Below, in pieces: positions 18,373 through 28,161 of a DNA stretch of 64,000 nt. The stretch comes from Paraburkholderia sp. PGU19 (GTDB lineage Bacteria; Pseudomonadota; Gammaproteobacteria; Burkholderiales; Burkholderiaceae), in assembly GCF_013426915.1 (NCBI RefSeq), contig NZ_AP023183.1:620001-684000 (forward strand), given 5' to 3'. The notes under the pieces were generated by a model, which saw only the letters and a list, made by a program, of their open reading frames with translations, was not told the DNA's origin and made no database searches. The position numbers and the translations under genes are program-made. Positions within the stretch are counted from its first letter, which is position 1. Every line of letters starts with the position of its first letter.

Positions 18373-19707
18373 TCATCGTTGGGGGCGGATACGCGGTCCC
18401 GCGTTGTCCCAGATGAGACGCGGATCGAACTGGTGCGACGCGAGCATGGTGAGAACCACCACCGCTCCAAATGCGAGCGCGGCTGGGCCCGCAGTGATGA
18501 CGGCAAAGGAGCCAAAGTGCACCAGTGTGACCGTCAGCGCGACGACGAAGACATCAAGCATCGACCATCGGCCAATACGCTCGACTATCCGGTACAGACC
18601 CGCCCTTTCCCGAGGCCGCCACCCGGAACCGCGGCGAGCGGCTACCGTGAGAAGCGTGAGCACCACCAGCTTGAGCATCGGCACGAGAACACTGGCGACA
18701 AAGACGACGACGGCAAGCGGCCAGTCTCCCGACGTCCAGAAGTACGCGACGCCCCCAAGGATCGTGTCGTCTTCCGAGCGGCCCAGCGTGGAGGCGTGCA
18801 TGATGGGCAGCAGGTTCGCCGGAATATAGGCAAGCGCAGCGGCAAGAAGCAGACTGACCGTTCGCGTCAGGCTGTCCGGCCGGCGTTCGTGCAGCATGTG
18901 TCGGCATCGCGAGCAGCGCTGGTGCATCTGACGTTCGATACGGGTCTGAACGAGTCCACACGCATGACAGCCGACAAGCCCGGCGCGTTGTGCCGTGATA
19001 ACAGGCGATGAACCGGCTTTGCGCGCTCGCAATGGCCGTGTAAAGTGCCCACTGCCCGTACTCAATCTCGACCAGCGAACGCCGGCCATTCGAGGAGACC
19101 TGATCTCGTCGCGGACAGCCCACAGCCCGCATGGGTCAAACGACGTGACAACCCCCAGCATGACGGTGAGCGCACCCAATGCGAACAGTCCCGGCCCCGG
19201 GATCACCTCTGCCATGCTCACCATCTTCACGATCGTCACCAGCACACCGAGCATGAACACCTCGACCATGCCCCACGGCCGCACAACCTGTATGAGGCGC
19301 AACATTGAATTGAAACGCGGCGGCAGTTTGCCCAGGCGAAGCGGCACCAGCAGATATAACAATGCGAGCAGTTCAATCAGCGGAAAAAGGATCGATGAGC
19401 AGAACACCATGGCCGCAACGACGCGCATGTTGCCCGACCATAAGGAGCGAACGGCGGCGAACAGCGTCGCCTCGGACATCATGCCGTTCGCGCGCATTTC
19501 GATCACGGGGAAAGTCTGCGTTATGCAGAAAGTGATAAGCGCGGCGAGCGTGACGGCGCAGATCCAGTCAAGCGGCAGGCCGGAACCAGGCAGCGCTGTC
19601 AGGCTCGCACCGCAGCGTGAACAGGCAGCGCGGCGCCCTCTGACATTCGAAGGCTTGCGAAGCAGCAGATCGCATTCGTGGCAGGCAATCAGTTTCTGAT
19701 ATTCCAT
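18373..19707 (-). CDS. pqiA: PqiA, integral membrane lipid-transport protein
   Basis: A 444-residue two-lobed membrane protein. Each lobe begins with a cysteine-rich zinc-ribbon-like stretch: LIACHECDLLL and CSRCGASL in the first, VGCHACGLVQ and CSRCRHML in the second. Each lobe then has four hydrophobic segments, such as DWICAVTLAALITFC and ILFPLIELLALLYLLVPL. I start it at ATG 19705-19707 (MEYQKL), because the preceding 11 residues are not family-like. It is the first gene of pqiABC, the inner-membrane part thought to pass lipids to PqiB. There are 67 bases between it and pqiB. Confidence 0.93.
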   Translation of the reverse strand: MEYQKLIACHECDLLLRKPSNVRGRRAACSRCGASLTALPGSGLPLDWICAVTLAALITFCITQTFPVIEMRANGMMSEATLFAAVRSLWSGNMRVVAAMVFCSSILFPLIELLALLYLLVPLRLGKLPPRFNSMLRLIQVVRPWGMVEVFMLGVLVTIVKMVSMAEVIPGPGLFALGALTVMLGVVTSFDPCGLWAVRDEIRSPRMAGVRWSRLSTGSGHFTRPLRARKAGSSPVITAQRAGLVGCHACGLVQTRIERQMHQRCSRCRHMLHERRPDSLTRTVSLLLAAALAYIPANLLPIMHASTLGRSEDDTILGGVAYFWTSGDWPLAVVVFVASVLVPMLKLVVLTLLTVAARRGSGWRPRERAGLYRIVERIGRWSMLDVFVVALTVTLVHFGSFAVITAGPAALAFGAVVVLTMLASHQFDPRLIWDNAGPRIRPQR

Positions 19708-19828
19708 ACGGGATAAAGCGAAAATCCGGGCGCCATTCACACGGGCCCAAAGACCGCATTACGCGTTTCCGCAGCGGTGCGTCTGTCGATGTGCGTTCCA
19801 AACGCCTGTCGTCTGGTTCGGGCTGAAT

Positions 19829-19865
19829 GGCGATGGCGATCGGATCCGGCCAGATCGCCATCGCC
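19829..19865. terminator. Candidate hairpin terminator between pqiA and the efflux operon
   Basis: A perfect 12-base-pair stem, GGCGATGGCGAT (19829-19840) with ATCGCCATCGCC (19854-19865), has a 13-base loop. It lies 19 bases beyond the last efflux gene. No clear T-run follows on the minus strand, so Rho-independent activity is uncertain. Confidence 0.5.
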
Positions 19866-19883
19866 ACTTTCAAAAACGGCCGG

Positions 19884-21362
19884 TTATTGCGTTGAAGTTG
19901 ACATTGAAGTTGACGCGGCCTTCTGATCTGCGGGCAGTTCCCCCATCGCCTGGAACAGTGCCGCTGTGTCGCTCATGCGCTGGCTCGCTGCACGCACCGC
20001 GCCGATCTGCGCATTGAGATACCGGGACTCGCTGGCGTGCGTTGCCGCCGAAGGTAGCGAGCCCATGCGGTGCCGCGACGCCGTATCGTCGAATGCCGCG
20101 CGCGCCGCGTCCGCGGCCACTTCCGTCGAAGCGAGCGTCTGCGCATCGTTATCCAGCGCAGCGAGCGAATTTGCGACATCCTGGAATGCAGAGAGCACCG
20201 TCGACCTGTAGTGCAGCACGGCGGCGTCGTAGGCATCGATCGACGCGCGGCGCTGCGCGAACAGCGCACCGCCATGGAAGATCGGCTGCGACAACCCCGC
20301 GCCGATAGCCCACAGTCCGCCTGCGCCAGAGAGCACCGCCGGCCAGCTAAAGCCGCCACGGCCCATCGAGCCTGTGAGCGACAGGCTCGGAAAGAGTTGC
20401 GCCGTGGCGGCGCCCACGTCGGCGGCTGCGGCCTTGACGGCGGCGTCGGCTGCCTGGATGTCGGGGCGCGAGCGCAGCAGGTCCGACGGCACGGCAACGG
20501 GCACGTGCTCGGGCAGCGAGAGGCTGTCGAGGTCCGGCACGCCCGGTGCGTTGTCCGGCGTGCGGCCCATCAGCACCGCTAGCGCATGGACCGCAGACGC
20601 GCGTTGCTGACGCAGCGCCGGCAACGTCGCCGCGATGGCAGCCGCGTCCTGTTTCGACGCGAGCGCCTGCGCGCGCGAGACCGAGCCCAGCGCGTAGCGC
20701 TGCTGATCCTCGTTTGCAGCATCGCTGGACACCGCAACGAGACGTTCGGAGAGCGCGATCTGCCGGTCGAGCGCCGCCACATTGATCGCGGTACCGGCGA
20801 TGTTCGCGGCAAGCGCACGTCGCGACGCCTCCAGTTCAAACGCCTGCACGTTCACACGGGCCGCGCTCGCCGAATTCATATACCGCGTCTGGCCGAACAG
20901 GTCGAACGTGTAATGCGCCAGCAGTTGCCCGGCAAAGAAGTTATATTGCACCTGCTCAGGGCCGAGTCCGGGCACGACGGGTGAACGCGCGCGCTCGACC
21001 TGCACGGCGCCGTCGATGGACGGCAGCGTCGATGCGCCGATCTGCGCACGCAGTTCCTCTTGTGCCGCCGCAAGGGTGCGCTGCGTCGCCGCGAGCGTCG
21101 GGCTGTTGCGCAAGCCTTCATCGACGAGGGCATCCAGCGCGTCGGAGCGGTACAGTCGCCACCATTGGGTGACGGGAGTCGCGCCGACATCAAATGTCTG
21201 CACCACACCACCCGCGGCCACCGTCTTCGACGGTTGCGCCTGGGCACCGTAATGCCCAGGCGACGGCATCGCTGGCGGCTCCCCGCTGGGCCCAAACGAG
21301 CACGCGGTCAAAGCGAGCGACGCAGCCGCGGCCATCACGGATGTCTTGTACGTAAAACTCAT
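19884..21362 (-). CDS. Outer-membrane efflux lipoprotein, NodT/OprM family
   Basis: A 492-residue TolC-family lipoprotein. The signal ends at a lipobox, LTACSF. Two homologous halves carry the repeats typical of outer-membrane factors: QWWRLYRSDALDALVDEGLRN and RNSPTLAATQRTLAAAQEEL in the first, LLRSRPDIQAADAAVKAAAA and LFPSLSLTGSMGRGGF in the second. It forms the outer-membrane duct of the RND pump encoded just upstream. I start it at ATG 21360-21362. A TTG two codons earlier overlaps the RND stop. It is the third gene of a leftward MFP-RND-OMF operon. Confidence 0.95.
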   Translation of the reverse strand: MSFTYKTSVMAAAASLALTACSFGPSGEPPAMPSPGHYGAQAQPSKTVAAGGVVQTFDVGATPVTQWWRLYRSDALDALVDEGLRNSPTLAATQRTLAAAQEELRAQIGASTLPSIDGAVQVERARSPVVPGLGPEQVQYNFFAGQLLAHYTFDLFGQTRYMNSASAARVNVQAFELEASRRALAANIAGTAINVAALDRQIALSERLVAVSSDAANEDQQRYALGSVSRAQALASKQDAAAIAATLPALRQQRASAVHALAVLMGRTPDNAPGVPDLDSLSLPEHVPVAVPSDLLRSRPDIQAADAAVKAAAADVGAATAQLFPSLSLTGSMGRGGFSWPAVLSGAGGLWAIGAGLSQPIFHGGALFAQRRASIDAYDAAVLHYRSTVLSAFQDVANSLAALDNDAQTLASTEVAADAARAAFDDTASRHRMGSLPSAATHASESRYLNAQIGAVRAASQRMSDTAALFQAMGELPADQKAASTSMSTSTQ

Positions 21363-21364
21363 GA

Positions 21365-24300
21365 TCAAACCTCCGTATGCTCGACGACGACCAGGGGCGC
21401 GCCGCGCTCGTCGCGGCGGACCCTGAAGCAGGTCGCGTAAAGCGCTGGCAGGAAGAACACCGTCAGTACTGTCGCGATGGTGATGCCGCCCATCAGTGCG
21501 GTCGCCATGGGCCCGAAGAAGCCCGAGCGAAGTAGCGGAATCAGTGCGAGCACGGCGGCGGCGGCCGTCAACATGATCGGCCTGAAGCGCCGTACCGTCG
21601 CGCCGATAATGGCGTCGAAGCGCGCGTGCCCCGCAGCGATGTCCTGGTCGATCTGGTCCACCAGAATCACGGAGTTGCGCATGATGATGCCGAACATCGC
21701 GATCACGCCCAGCAGGGCGACGAACCCAAACGGTTTGCCGAACAGCAGCAGCGCAGTCACCACGCCAATCAGCCCCAGCGGCGCCGTCAGCACGACGATA
21801 AACGTGCGCGCGAAGTTCTTGAGCTGGATCATCAGCAGCGTCAGCACCGCGATGATCATCAGCGGCATTTCCGCGTTGATTGAAGTCTGGCCTTTGACGC
21901 TCTCTTCCACGGCGCCGCCCACGTCGATCCGGTAACCAACGGGCAGCCTGGCTCGCTCAGCGGCAAGCGCGTGCTCGATGTCGTGCGTCACGTCGATGCC
22001 CTGCGCGTCACCACGCACGTCGGCCTGTACGGTGATGGTCGGCTGGCGATCGCGCTCCCAGATCACGCCGTACTCAAGCGTATCGCGCACATGTCCGAGC
22101 GAGCCGAGCGGAACTGGCCCATTGGGTGTCGGAATCGCCAGGCTGGTGAGCTTCGCGGGATCGACGCGCTCGCTCTTCGGCGCACGCAGATCGACGTTAA
22201 TCAGCTTGTCGCGCTCGCGGTACTGGGTGACCGTGTAACCGGAAAGCGTCATCGCGAGGAAACTGGACACGTCCTCCGATGTGACACCAAGCTGGCGCGC
22301 CCTGTTCTGATCGATCTCGAACGAGATTGACCGTTCGGCCGGCTCGTCCCAGTCGAACTGGACGTTGCGCGTGCGTGAGTCGGCGCGGGTCTTGTCGGCG
22401 ACCGTCTCCGCGATCGACCGCACGGTCGCGATATCATCGCCGCTCACGCGAAACTTGATCGGGAAGCCGACGGGCGGGCCGTTTTCAAGTCGCGCGACGC
22501 GTGTGCGCACGCCAGAAAAGTCCTTCTCCAGTTTCGCGTCGAGCCAGTGCATCAGTTCCTCGCGGGTCTCCACGTCTGTGGCCGTGATCACGAACTGCGC
22601 GAAATTGGGTTGCTGAAGCTGCTGGTCGAGCGGGAGATAGAAGCGCGGCGCGCCCGTGCCGACGAAGTCGACGAAGTGATCGATCCCGGGCTTACCATCG
22701 AGAACTTTCTCGAGGCGCTTTGATTCACGTAAAGTCGCCTCAAACGAAGCACCTTCCGGCAGCCTCAGGTCGACGAGCAGTTCCGGCCGCTCGGAGTTCG
22801 GAAAGAATTGCTGCGGCACCCGCGTGAACGCCCCCATCGCAATGACGAAGAGCACGGCGGTGACGCCGAGCACGACCCAACGCCGGTCGATACATGACGC
22901 TACCCAGCCCGACAGTCGCCGGTAGAAACCGGTGTTATAGACGTCATGTTCGTCATGTTCGTCATGAGCGCCGTCGCGCCAGTGGGCCTTGCGCTCCGGC
23001 AGCAGGTAAAACCCCAGCAACGGCACCAGCACGACGGCTGCGAACCATGAGACGACGAGCGAGATCGCCGAGACTTCGAAGATTGAGCGCGTGTACTCAC
23101 CCGTGCTGGATTTGGCAAGCGCGATAGGCAGGAAGCCCGAGACCGTAACGAGCGTGCCCGTCAGCATCGGAAATGCCGTGCTCGTGTACGCAAAGGCCGC
23201 CGCGCGCATGCGGCTCCAGCCCTGCTCAAGCTTCACGGCCATCATTTCGACGGCGATGATCGCGTCGTCGACGAGCAGCCCCAGCGCGAGCACGAGCGTG
23301 CCGAGCGAGACCTTGTCCAGCCCGATGCCAAACAGATGCATGCACAACGCCGTCACGGCCAGCACGATCGGAATTGTGATGACGACGACCATGCCTGTGC
23401 GCAGGCCGAGCGAAATGAGGCTGACAACCAGCACGATCGCGACCGCTTCGCCGACCGCCTCGACGAAGTCGTCTACCGAATGCTTGACCGCGTGCGGCAT
23501 GCTCGAGACGGGCGCGAGTTTCAGGCCCGCCGGCATCGTGGCCTGCAGCTCGGCCGTCCTTGCGTCGAGCGCCTTGCCGAGATCGATCACGTCACCGCCC
23601 TTTTGCATCGTTACGCCGATACCGAGCACCGCCTGGCCCCCGACACGCATCTGCGTGACGGGCGGGTCGTCATAGCCGCGCTTGATCGTCGCGATGTCGC
23701 CGAGGCGGAACGTACGCCTGTTGACGGTGATCAGCATGTCCGCGAGTGCCTGTTCGTCCCTGAACGCGCCGCTTGGCCGCACGAACACGCGGTCGTCCGC
23801 CGTCGTGATGGTACCGACGGGCGCCACGGTGTTCTGTGCATCGATGGCCTGGGCGAGTTGCTGCGGCGTAATGGAGAGCCGTGTCAGTTCCGCATTCGAT
23901 ATCTCGACGAAGACGTGCTGATCCGGATCACCAAAGTAGTCGACCTTTGCAACACCAGGTACGCGCAGCAGAACCGTACGCAGCTTGTCCGCATAGTCGT
24001 GCAGTTGCGCGGGCGTATAGCCGTCGCCTTCGAGCGCGTAGATGTTGGTATAGACGTCACCGAATTCGTCATTGAAAAACGGTCCGACCGTCCCCTTCGG
24101 CAGCGTCGCCCTGATGTCGCCCACCTTCTTGCGAACCTGGTACCAGGTCTCGGGCACCTCCCTGACGGGTGCCGAGTCCTTCATTGCGAAGAAAATCATC
24201 GACTCGCCGGGGCGCGAGTAGCTCTTGATGTTGTCGATATAGGGTGCTGCCTGCAACTGGCGGCCAAGCCGGTCCGTGATCTGCTCCTGCACTTCGCGGG

Positions 24301-24547
24301 CGGTTGCGCCCGGCCAGTACGTCTTGATGACCATCGTCCGGAAAGTGAACGGCGGATCTTCCGACTGCGCCAGCTGCGTATAGCCAATGACGCCAAAGAG
24401 CGTAGCCAGCCCGATCAGAAAGATCACGAGCTGCTGATGCCGCAGTGCCCAGGCAGAGAGATTGAAACCGGTTCCGCCAGCGGCTGCCTTATCGGAATCA
24501 TCCAGAGGCGCGCTGTCGCACGCGTTTTCATGGTCGCGCGCGCTCAT
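21365..24547 (-). CDS. RND efflux permease, TriC/MexK-like
   Basis: A 1060-residue inner-membrane RND transporter of full length. The N-terminal helix (QQLVIFLIGLATLFGVIGY) is followed by a periplasmic loop with PGATAREVQEQITDRL and IKSYSRPGES. The transmembrane block carries the proton-relay motif LGLLVDDAIIAVEMM with both aspartates. A second periplasmic loop and second transmembrane block (MIIAVLTLLMIQL, NSVILVDQIDQD) complete the twofold pattern. The N-terminal sequence looks more like the TriC/MexK branch than AcrB. Its stop overlaps nothing, but the start overlaps the MFP gene by four bases. It drives export of hydrophobic compounds with the adjacent adaptor and outer-membrane factor. 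Confidence 0.95.
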   Translation of the reverse strand: MSARDHENACDSAPLDDSDKAAAGGTGFNLSAWALRHQQLVIFLIGLATLFGVIGYTQLAQSEDPPFTFRTMVIKTYWPGATAREVQEQITDRLGRQLQAAPYIDNIKSYSRPGESMIFFAMKDSAPVREVPETWYQVRKKVGDIRATLPKGTVGPFFNDEFGDVYTNIYALEGDGYTPAQLHDYADKLRTVLLRVPGVAKVDYFGDPDQHVFVEISNAELTRLSITPQQLAQAIDAQNTVAPVGTITTADDRVFVRPSGAFRDEQALADMLITVNRRTFRLGDIATIKRGYDDPPVTQMRVGGQAVLGIGVTMQKGGDVIDLGKALDARTAELQATMPAGLKLAPVSSMPHAVKHSVDDFVEAVGEAVAIVLVVSLISLGLRTGMVVVITIPIVLAVTALCMHLFGIGLDKVSLGTLVLALGLLVDDAIIAVEMMAVKLEQGWSRMRAAAFAYTSTAFPMLTGTLVTVSGFLPIALAKSSTGEYTRSIFEVSAISLVVSWFAAVVLVPLLGFYLLPERKAHWRDGAHDEHDEHDVYNTGFYRRLSGWVASCIDRRWVVLGVTAVLFVIAMGAFTRVPQQFFPNSERPELLVDLRLPEGASFEATLRESKRLEKVLDGKPGIDHFVDFVGTGAPRFYLPLDQQLQQPNFAQFVITATDVETREELMHWLDAKLEKDFSGVRTRVARLENGPPVGFPIKFRVSGDDIATVRSIAETVADKTRADSRTRNVQFDWDEPAERSISFEIDQNRARQLGVTSEDVSSFLAMTLSGYTVTQYRERDKLINVDLRAPKSERVDPAKLTSLAIPTPNGPVPLGSLGHVRDTLEYGVIWERDRQPTITVQADVRGDAQGIDVTHDIEHALAAERARLPVGYRIDVGGAVEESVKGQTSINAEMPLMIIAVLTLLMIQLKNFARTFIVVLTAPLGLIGVVTALLLFGKPFGFVALLGVIAMFGIIMRNSVILVDQIDQDIAAGHARFDAIIGATVRRFRPIMLTAAAAVLALIPLLRSGFFGPMATALMGGITIATVLTVFFLPALYATCFRVRRDERGAPLVVVEHTEV

Positions 24548-25734
24548 GTGGGGGAATCCTCTGAATGCAGCGGAGGTACCACCTGCACATGTTGCCCTGA
24601 ACTCACGGCATGCACGCCTTGCAGGACGACGCGGTCGCCATCATGCAGGCCGGCACCGAGAGACACCGAGCGCTCGTCGTATCGCTGGATCGTGACCGGG
24701 CGCAACTCGAGGGTGTCGCTACCGTTTCGAACCACCCACACGGCAGGCTTTTCGCCCCGATGAAAGAGCGCTGTCACGGGTACTGTAAATGCCGCACCGG
24801 CGGCGCCCTCGCCTGAAACAGCGGCTGCGACATCGAACGCGACGTTGGCCGTCATACCAAGACGGACCTCGGGACTCGGTGCTCCCAGCGTCAGCCTGAC
24901 CCGCCACGTGCGGCTCTCCTTGTCGGCCGCAGGTGACACCTCGCGTACGTGCGCTTCAAAAGTCTTGCCCGGCAATGCGGGCAAGGTAACGCGCGCCTTG
25001 CTGCCGACCGTCAGCGAATTCAGCGCGCGCTCAGGCGCATCGCAGACGATATCGACGTCGCCCGTCCAGTCCAGGTGGTAGACCGCCTGCGTGGCCTGCA
25101 CGTTCTGGCCGGTGTCGGCGTCTTCCGACGTGATCACGCCGTCATGGTCAGCCGTGAGCGTCGCATAGCGCAGGTGATCCGAGGCGAGTGCCATCTGGGC
25201 GAGCGCGGAATTGCGCTGCGCAAGCGCAGTCGCAAAGGCGTCCTGCGTCTGCTCCAGTTGGGCAGCCGCAATCAGGTTCGCGCGCGACTGCGCCTCATCG
25301 CGATCGAGCTGCTGCTTCGCGAAAACAAGGCGATGTTCAGCGGCGTCAAGCTGTGCGCGGGCATTGACAAGGTTGTTCTGAAGATCGGTTGGGTCCAGCA
25401 GTGCAATGGTCTGCCCCGCCTTGACGGTATCGCCGATGCGCACGCGCCGCTCGATGACTTTCCCTCCCACGCGGAACGACAAAGGTGTGGAGTAGCGGGC
25501 CTGCACCTGGGCAGGCAACGCAGTGCCTTCGATGCGCCCATCCGGATGAACCGCACGCGCAACCACGGGCTTGGCCTCCGGCACGACAGCTTCGCGCTGG
25601 TGACATGCGCACAGGAGGATCGCACTGCACGCCGCGATGACAACGGGTACCCGGTGCGTCGACCGGGAGAGGAAAGGCAAGAGGGAGCGCGACCGCTTCG
25701 GCGCGACAGGACCGGAATGTTTCACGATGTTCAC
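24544..25734 (-). CDS. RND membrane-fusion (adaptor) lipoprotein
   Basis: A 396-residue periplasmic adaptor. A signal peptide ends with the lipobox LLCACH. A lipoyl-like half-motif (PLSFRVGGKVIERRVRIGDTVKAGQTIALLDPTD region) precedes a coiled-coil hairpin (AEHRLVFAKQQLDRDEAQSR) and the second half (LTADHDGVITSEDADTGQNV). The beta-barrel and membrane-proximal domains follow. It is the first gene of the efflux operon, 150 bases downstream of promoter C, and divergent from the broken TetR3. Confidence 0.95.
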   Translation of the reverse strand: MNIVKHSGPVAPKRSRSLLPFLSRSTHRVPVVIAACSAILLCACHQREAVVPEAKPVVARAVHPDGRIEGTALPAQVQARYSTPLSFRVGGKVIERRVRIGDTVKAGQTIALLDPTDLQNNLVNARAQLDAAEHRLVFAKQQLDRDEAQSRANLIAAAQLEQTQDAFATALAQRNSALAQMALASDHLRYATLTADHDGVITSEDADTGQNVQATQAVYHLDWTGDVDIVCDAPERALNSLTVGSKARVTLPALPGKTFEAHVREVSPAADKESRTWRVRLTLGAPSPEVRLGMTANVAFDVAAAVSGEGAAGAAFTVPVTALFHRGEKPAVWVVRNGSDTLELRPVTIQRYDERSVSLGAGLHDGDRVVLQGVHAVSSGQHVQVVPPLHSEDSPT

Positions 25735-25857
25735 AAGGCAGGTGATGAATCCAGATAGAAATGCACGGTGTCCGCGGATTGAGGCGCGGTGTCTGCCACC
25801 CTCCCCTTCATGTCATGCCAGGGTCCCTGTTTCCGCTGTGTCCGGCGCACAGATGAC

Positions 25858-25903
25858 ATTAGAACCATTACTGATTATATTGTCAACCATGAGATTTAAA
25901 TCT
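25858..25903 (-). promoter_or_regulatory. Promoter C of the efflux operon with AGATTTAAATCT palindrome
   Basis: Leftward TTGACA (25881-25886) and TCTAAT (25858-25863) are 17 bases apart, and the spacer holds ATAATCAGTAATGGT. A perfect 12-base palindrome, AGATTTAAATCT, lies at 25892-25903, upstream of the -35 and towards TetR3. It is a likely operator for TetR3 or a paralogue. Confidence 0.65.
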
Positions 25904-25934
25904 ACAATCTGAAGAAATAGAGAATGGAGGCAAC

Positions 25935-26743
25935 ATGCCAGATGTCCCCCGTCCGCGCGCAGGTCACAGGCAAACCATCAAGGCGTCAATCGCGAGCCGC
26001 GAGCCCATGGCAGGGCGGTCGCCCCGTCTGGCCCGGCGCAGGCACGAGACACGCGTCCGCCTGCTCGATGCCGCATTCGGGCTGGTCGCGGAGAAAGGAA
26101 TGGACGAGGTCACGATCAGCCAAATTACGGACGCCGCAGACGTGGGGTTCGGATCGTTCTATAACCACTTCGAGTCGAAGGAAGGGATTTTCGCCGCGCT
26201 TGTCGACTGGCTCTTCGAGGAGTTCGCCAACACTCTCGACTGCCTCGCCCGTGGGCTGGCCGACCCCGCGGAAGTCATCGCTGTTTCCGTGCGCCACACA
26301 CTCCTGTGCGCCTGCCGCGAGCCGGTCTGGGGCAACTGCTGATACGAGAAGGGGTGTCTGCGCGCGCGCTCAGCAGGGGTCTTGGTCAGCGGCTCCTGCG
26401 AGATGCAAAGAGAGGAATTTCACAGGAGCGCTTTGTGGTCGCGGACGAATTGATGTGCGTTATCTCGGTGATGGGCACCGTACTCGCGGGAATCGCTGCC
26501 GAACTTGACCTCTCAGTGTCGTCCAGGCGGGCAGTTCGCACACGGAAGATCCTCCGCTCCAGGGCCGAGAAATTTGCCGAGAGTACCGCGGCCATCGTCT
26601 TGCAGGCGTTTGGTCTCGCACACCTGGAGGCGGAGAAAATCGCCCGCCGTCCACTGCCTGCAGCGACGCAGGATGGGACCTTCCTGAAATGGCTTGACAC
26701 CGTGCCTAGCGCCGCGACGGCCGAGACGGAAGAGGGGTGTTGA
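25935..26743 (+). pseudogene. TetR-family regulator (TetR3), broken by a one-base deletion
   Basis: The N-terminal frame (25935-26342) gives a complete TetR DNA-binding domain: RVRLLDAAFGLVAEKG, ISQITDAADVGFGSFYNHF and SKEGIFAALV, up to CREPVWG. It then stops. The next frame continues LLIREGVSARALSRGLGQRLLRD to the end at 26743. Comparison with TetR2 (PVWGRFLIREG) shows one base is missing within about 26329-26338, next to a GGGG run. GGAGG precedes the ATG. It is divergent from the efflux operon and should have been its repressor. If the deletion is real, the pump may be derepressed, unless TetR2 substitutes. Confidence 0.85.
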
Positions 26744-26891
26744 TCGCGACGCGCATGCTGCTCTTCTCCTGCGCAGATCGCGCGTCAATTGGTCCTCCCG
26801 GAGGGTGGTCGAAAGAGAGCATTTCTTCGGACTCAGCGGCACCGGAATCTTCTGGCAGCGCGTTGCACAGCGGACGCTGGATAATACGTCG

Positions 26892-27947
26892 TCACGACTG
26901 GTAAAGCGCACTCCTGAGATATCGGCGACGCAGTTCGCGCAACACCAAAGCAAAGACGGCACTGGCAGGTAGCGCAAGCAGGACGCCAAAGAAACCGAAC
27001 AGCTTGCCAAACGCCAGCAATGCGAAGATCACCGCAAGTGGATGCAGGCCAATACGCTCACCTACCAGTCGGGGCGTGAGAATAACGCTCTCAAGAATCT
27101 GCCCGGTTGCATACACGACGGCCACCGCGCCAACGCCATACCACTCTCCGAACTGCAGGCACGCAGCGAGCAGTGCCAACGCCAGCGATGTTGCGAATCC
27201 GATATACGGAATGAAAACGGCAAGTGCGGTCAGCAGGCCAACGGGCAGCGCGATCTCCAGTCCCGCGAGCGCCAGCGCGGCGGGATAAAACACCGCGAGT
27301 ATGGCAACGACGAGCACCTGGCCGCGCAGATACTGCGACATCATGTGATCGATCTCCGCGGCGAAGTCCCGCGTCCTGGCCAGCCAGCGACGGGGCACAA
27401 AGCTCTCTATGCGCTCGAACGCTTCGTGCCTGTCGAAGAGCAGATAGAAAAGTACGAGCGGTACCAGCACCAGATTTCCCACCACGCTGATCATCACGTC
27501 GCCGCTTGTGCGCAGGTACTGCCAGACGGCTATAGCAGCGCTGTGCTCGCCTACTATCAGGTGCGCTGCCAGCGCCTCGCGCAGATTCGCCATATCGAGC
27601 GAGTAGCTGAGCCCCAGGAAAGCTAGCCGCGGCCTGAGCGCGGCGTCGAGCCTGGCCGCGAGTGACGGAACCTGTCTTGTGAGCTCAGGTCCTTCTTTCT
27701 GGATCACCAGGAATACAAGCAAAATGAGCGACATGGCAAGCAGTGCGAAGCAAGCAATCATCACAAGTGCGGCCAGACCTCTGGGCACGCGGTGACGCAC
27801 CAGCCACTCGACGCCCGGCTGCAAAACATACGCGATGATTGCACCCAGGAGAAACGGTGTGAGAACGGGACGCAAGCTCCACAGGAGAAACACGGCCGAC
27901 AAGGCGACCGCTCCCCAGAAGAGTGATTGGCGATGGTAGGCAGTCAT
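26892..27947 (-). CDS. AI-2E/PerM-family membrane protein
   Basis: A 351-residue polytopic protein of the AI-2E transporter (PerM/YhhT) family. N-terminal helices (VALSAVFLLWSLRPVLTPFLLG and the adjoining IIAYVLQPGVEWL) are followed by a soluble region (ELTRQVPSLAARLDAALRP). The C-terminal part has GLLTALAVFIPYIGF and GQILESVILTPRLVGERIGLHP, strongly conserved in the family. I start it at ATG 27945-27947 (MTAYHRQS), since the preceding open frame is not protein-like. Members export small molecules or act as antiporters, but the real substrate here is unknown. Two small exported-protein genes lie upstream on the same strand. Confidence 0.93.
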   Translation of the reverse strand: MTAYHRQSLFWGAVALSAVFLLWSLRPVLTPFLLGAIIAYVLQPGVEWLVRHRVPRGLAALVMIACFALLAMSLILLVFLVIQKEGPELTRQVPSLAARLDAALRPRLAFLGLSYSLDMANLREALAAHLIVGEHSAAIAVWQYLRTSGDVMISVVGNLVLVPLVLFYLLFDRHEAFERIESFVPRRWLARTRDFAAEIDHMMSQYLRGQVLVVAILAVFYPAALALAGLEIALPVGLLTALAVFIPYIGFATSLALALLAACLQFGEWYGVGAVAVVYATGQILESVILTPRLVGERIGLHPLAVIFALLAFGKLFGFFGVLLALPASAVFALVLRELRRRYLRSALYQS

Positions 27948-28161
27948 AGGTGCACGCCTTTCTGGCGTTCGAACGTATCCGGTTTTGCGCTCGCGAGCGG
28001 CGCCGGTCATGGATGGAGTGGAACACGCCGTGAACGTTATGCATCGCAGTACAGCCTGCGTTGCGGGACGACGCGCCGTCGAACCATACGGGTGCCACAC
28101 AAAGGCCGGCGCCTGAACCCGCGTTCCGGCGCGGCAGCGCAGCGGCACTGGTGCTGTCGCG

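Noticed and set aside
17956..19011. Rightward 351-codon frame across pqiB-pqiA
   Set aside because: It is antisense to two recognised genes and is of no known family.
23336..24763. Rightward 475-codon frame opposite the RND gene
   Set aside because: It is complementary to the RND/MFP coding sequence, with a composition rich in Arg, His and Asp, typical of antisense frames in GC-rich genes.
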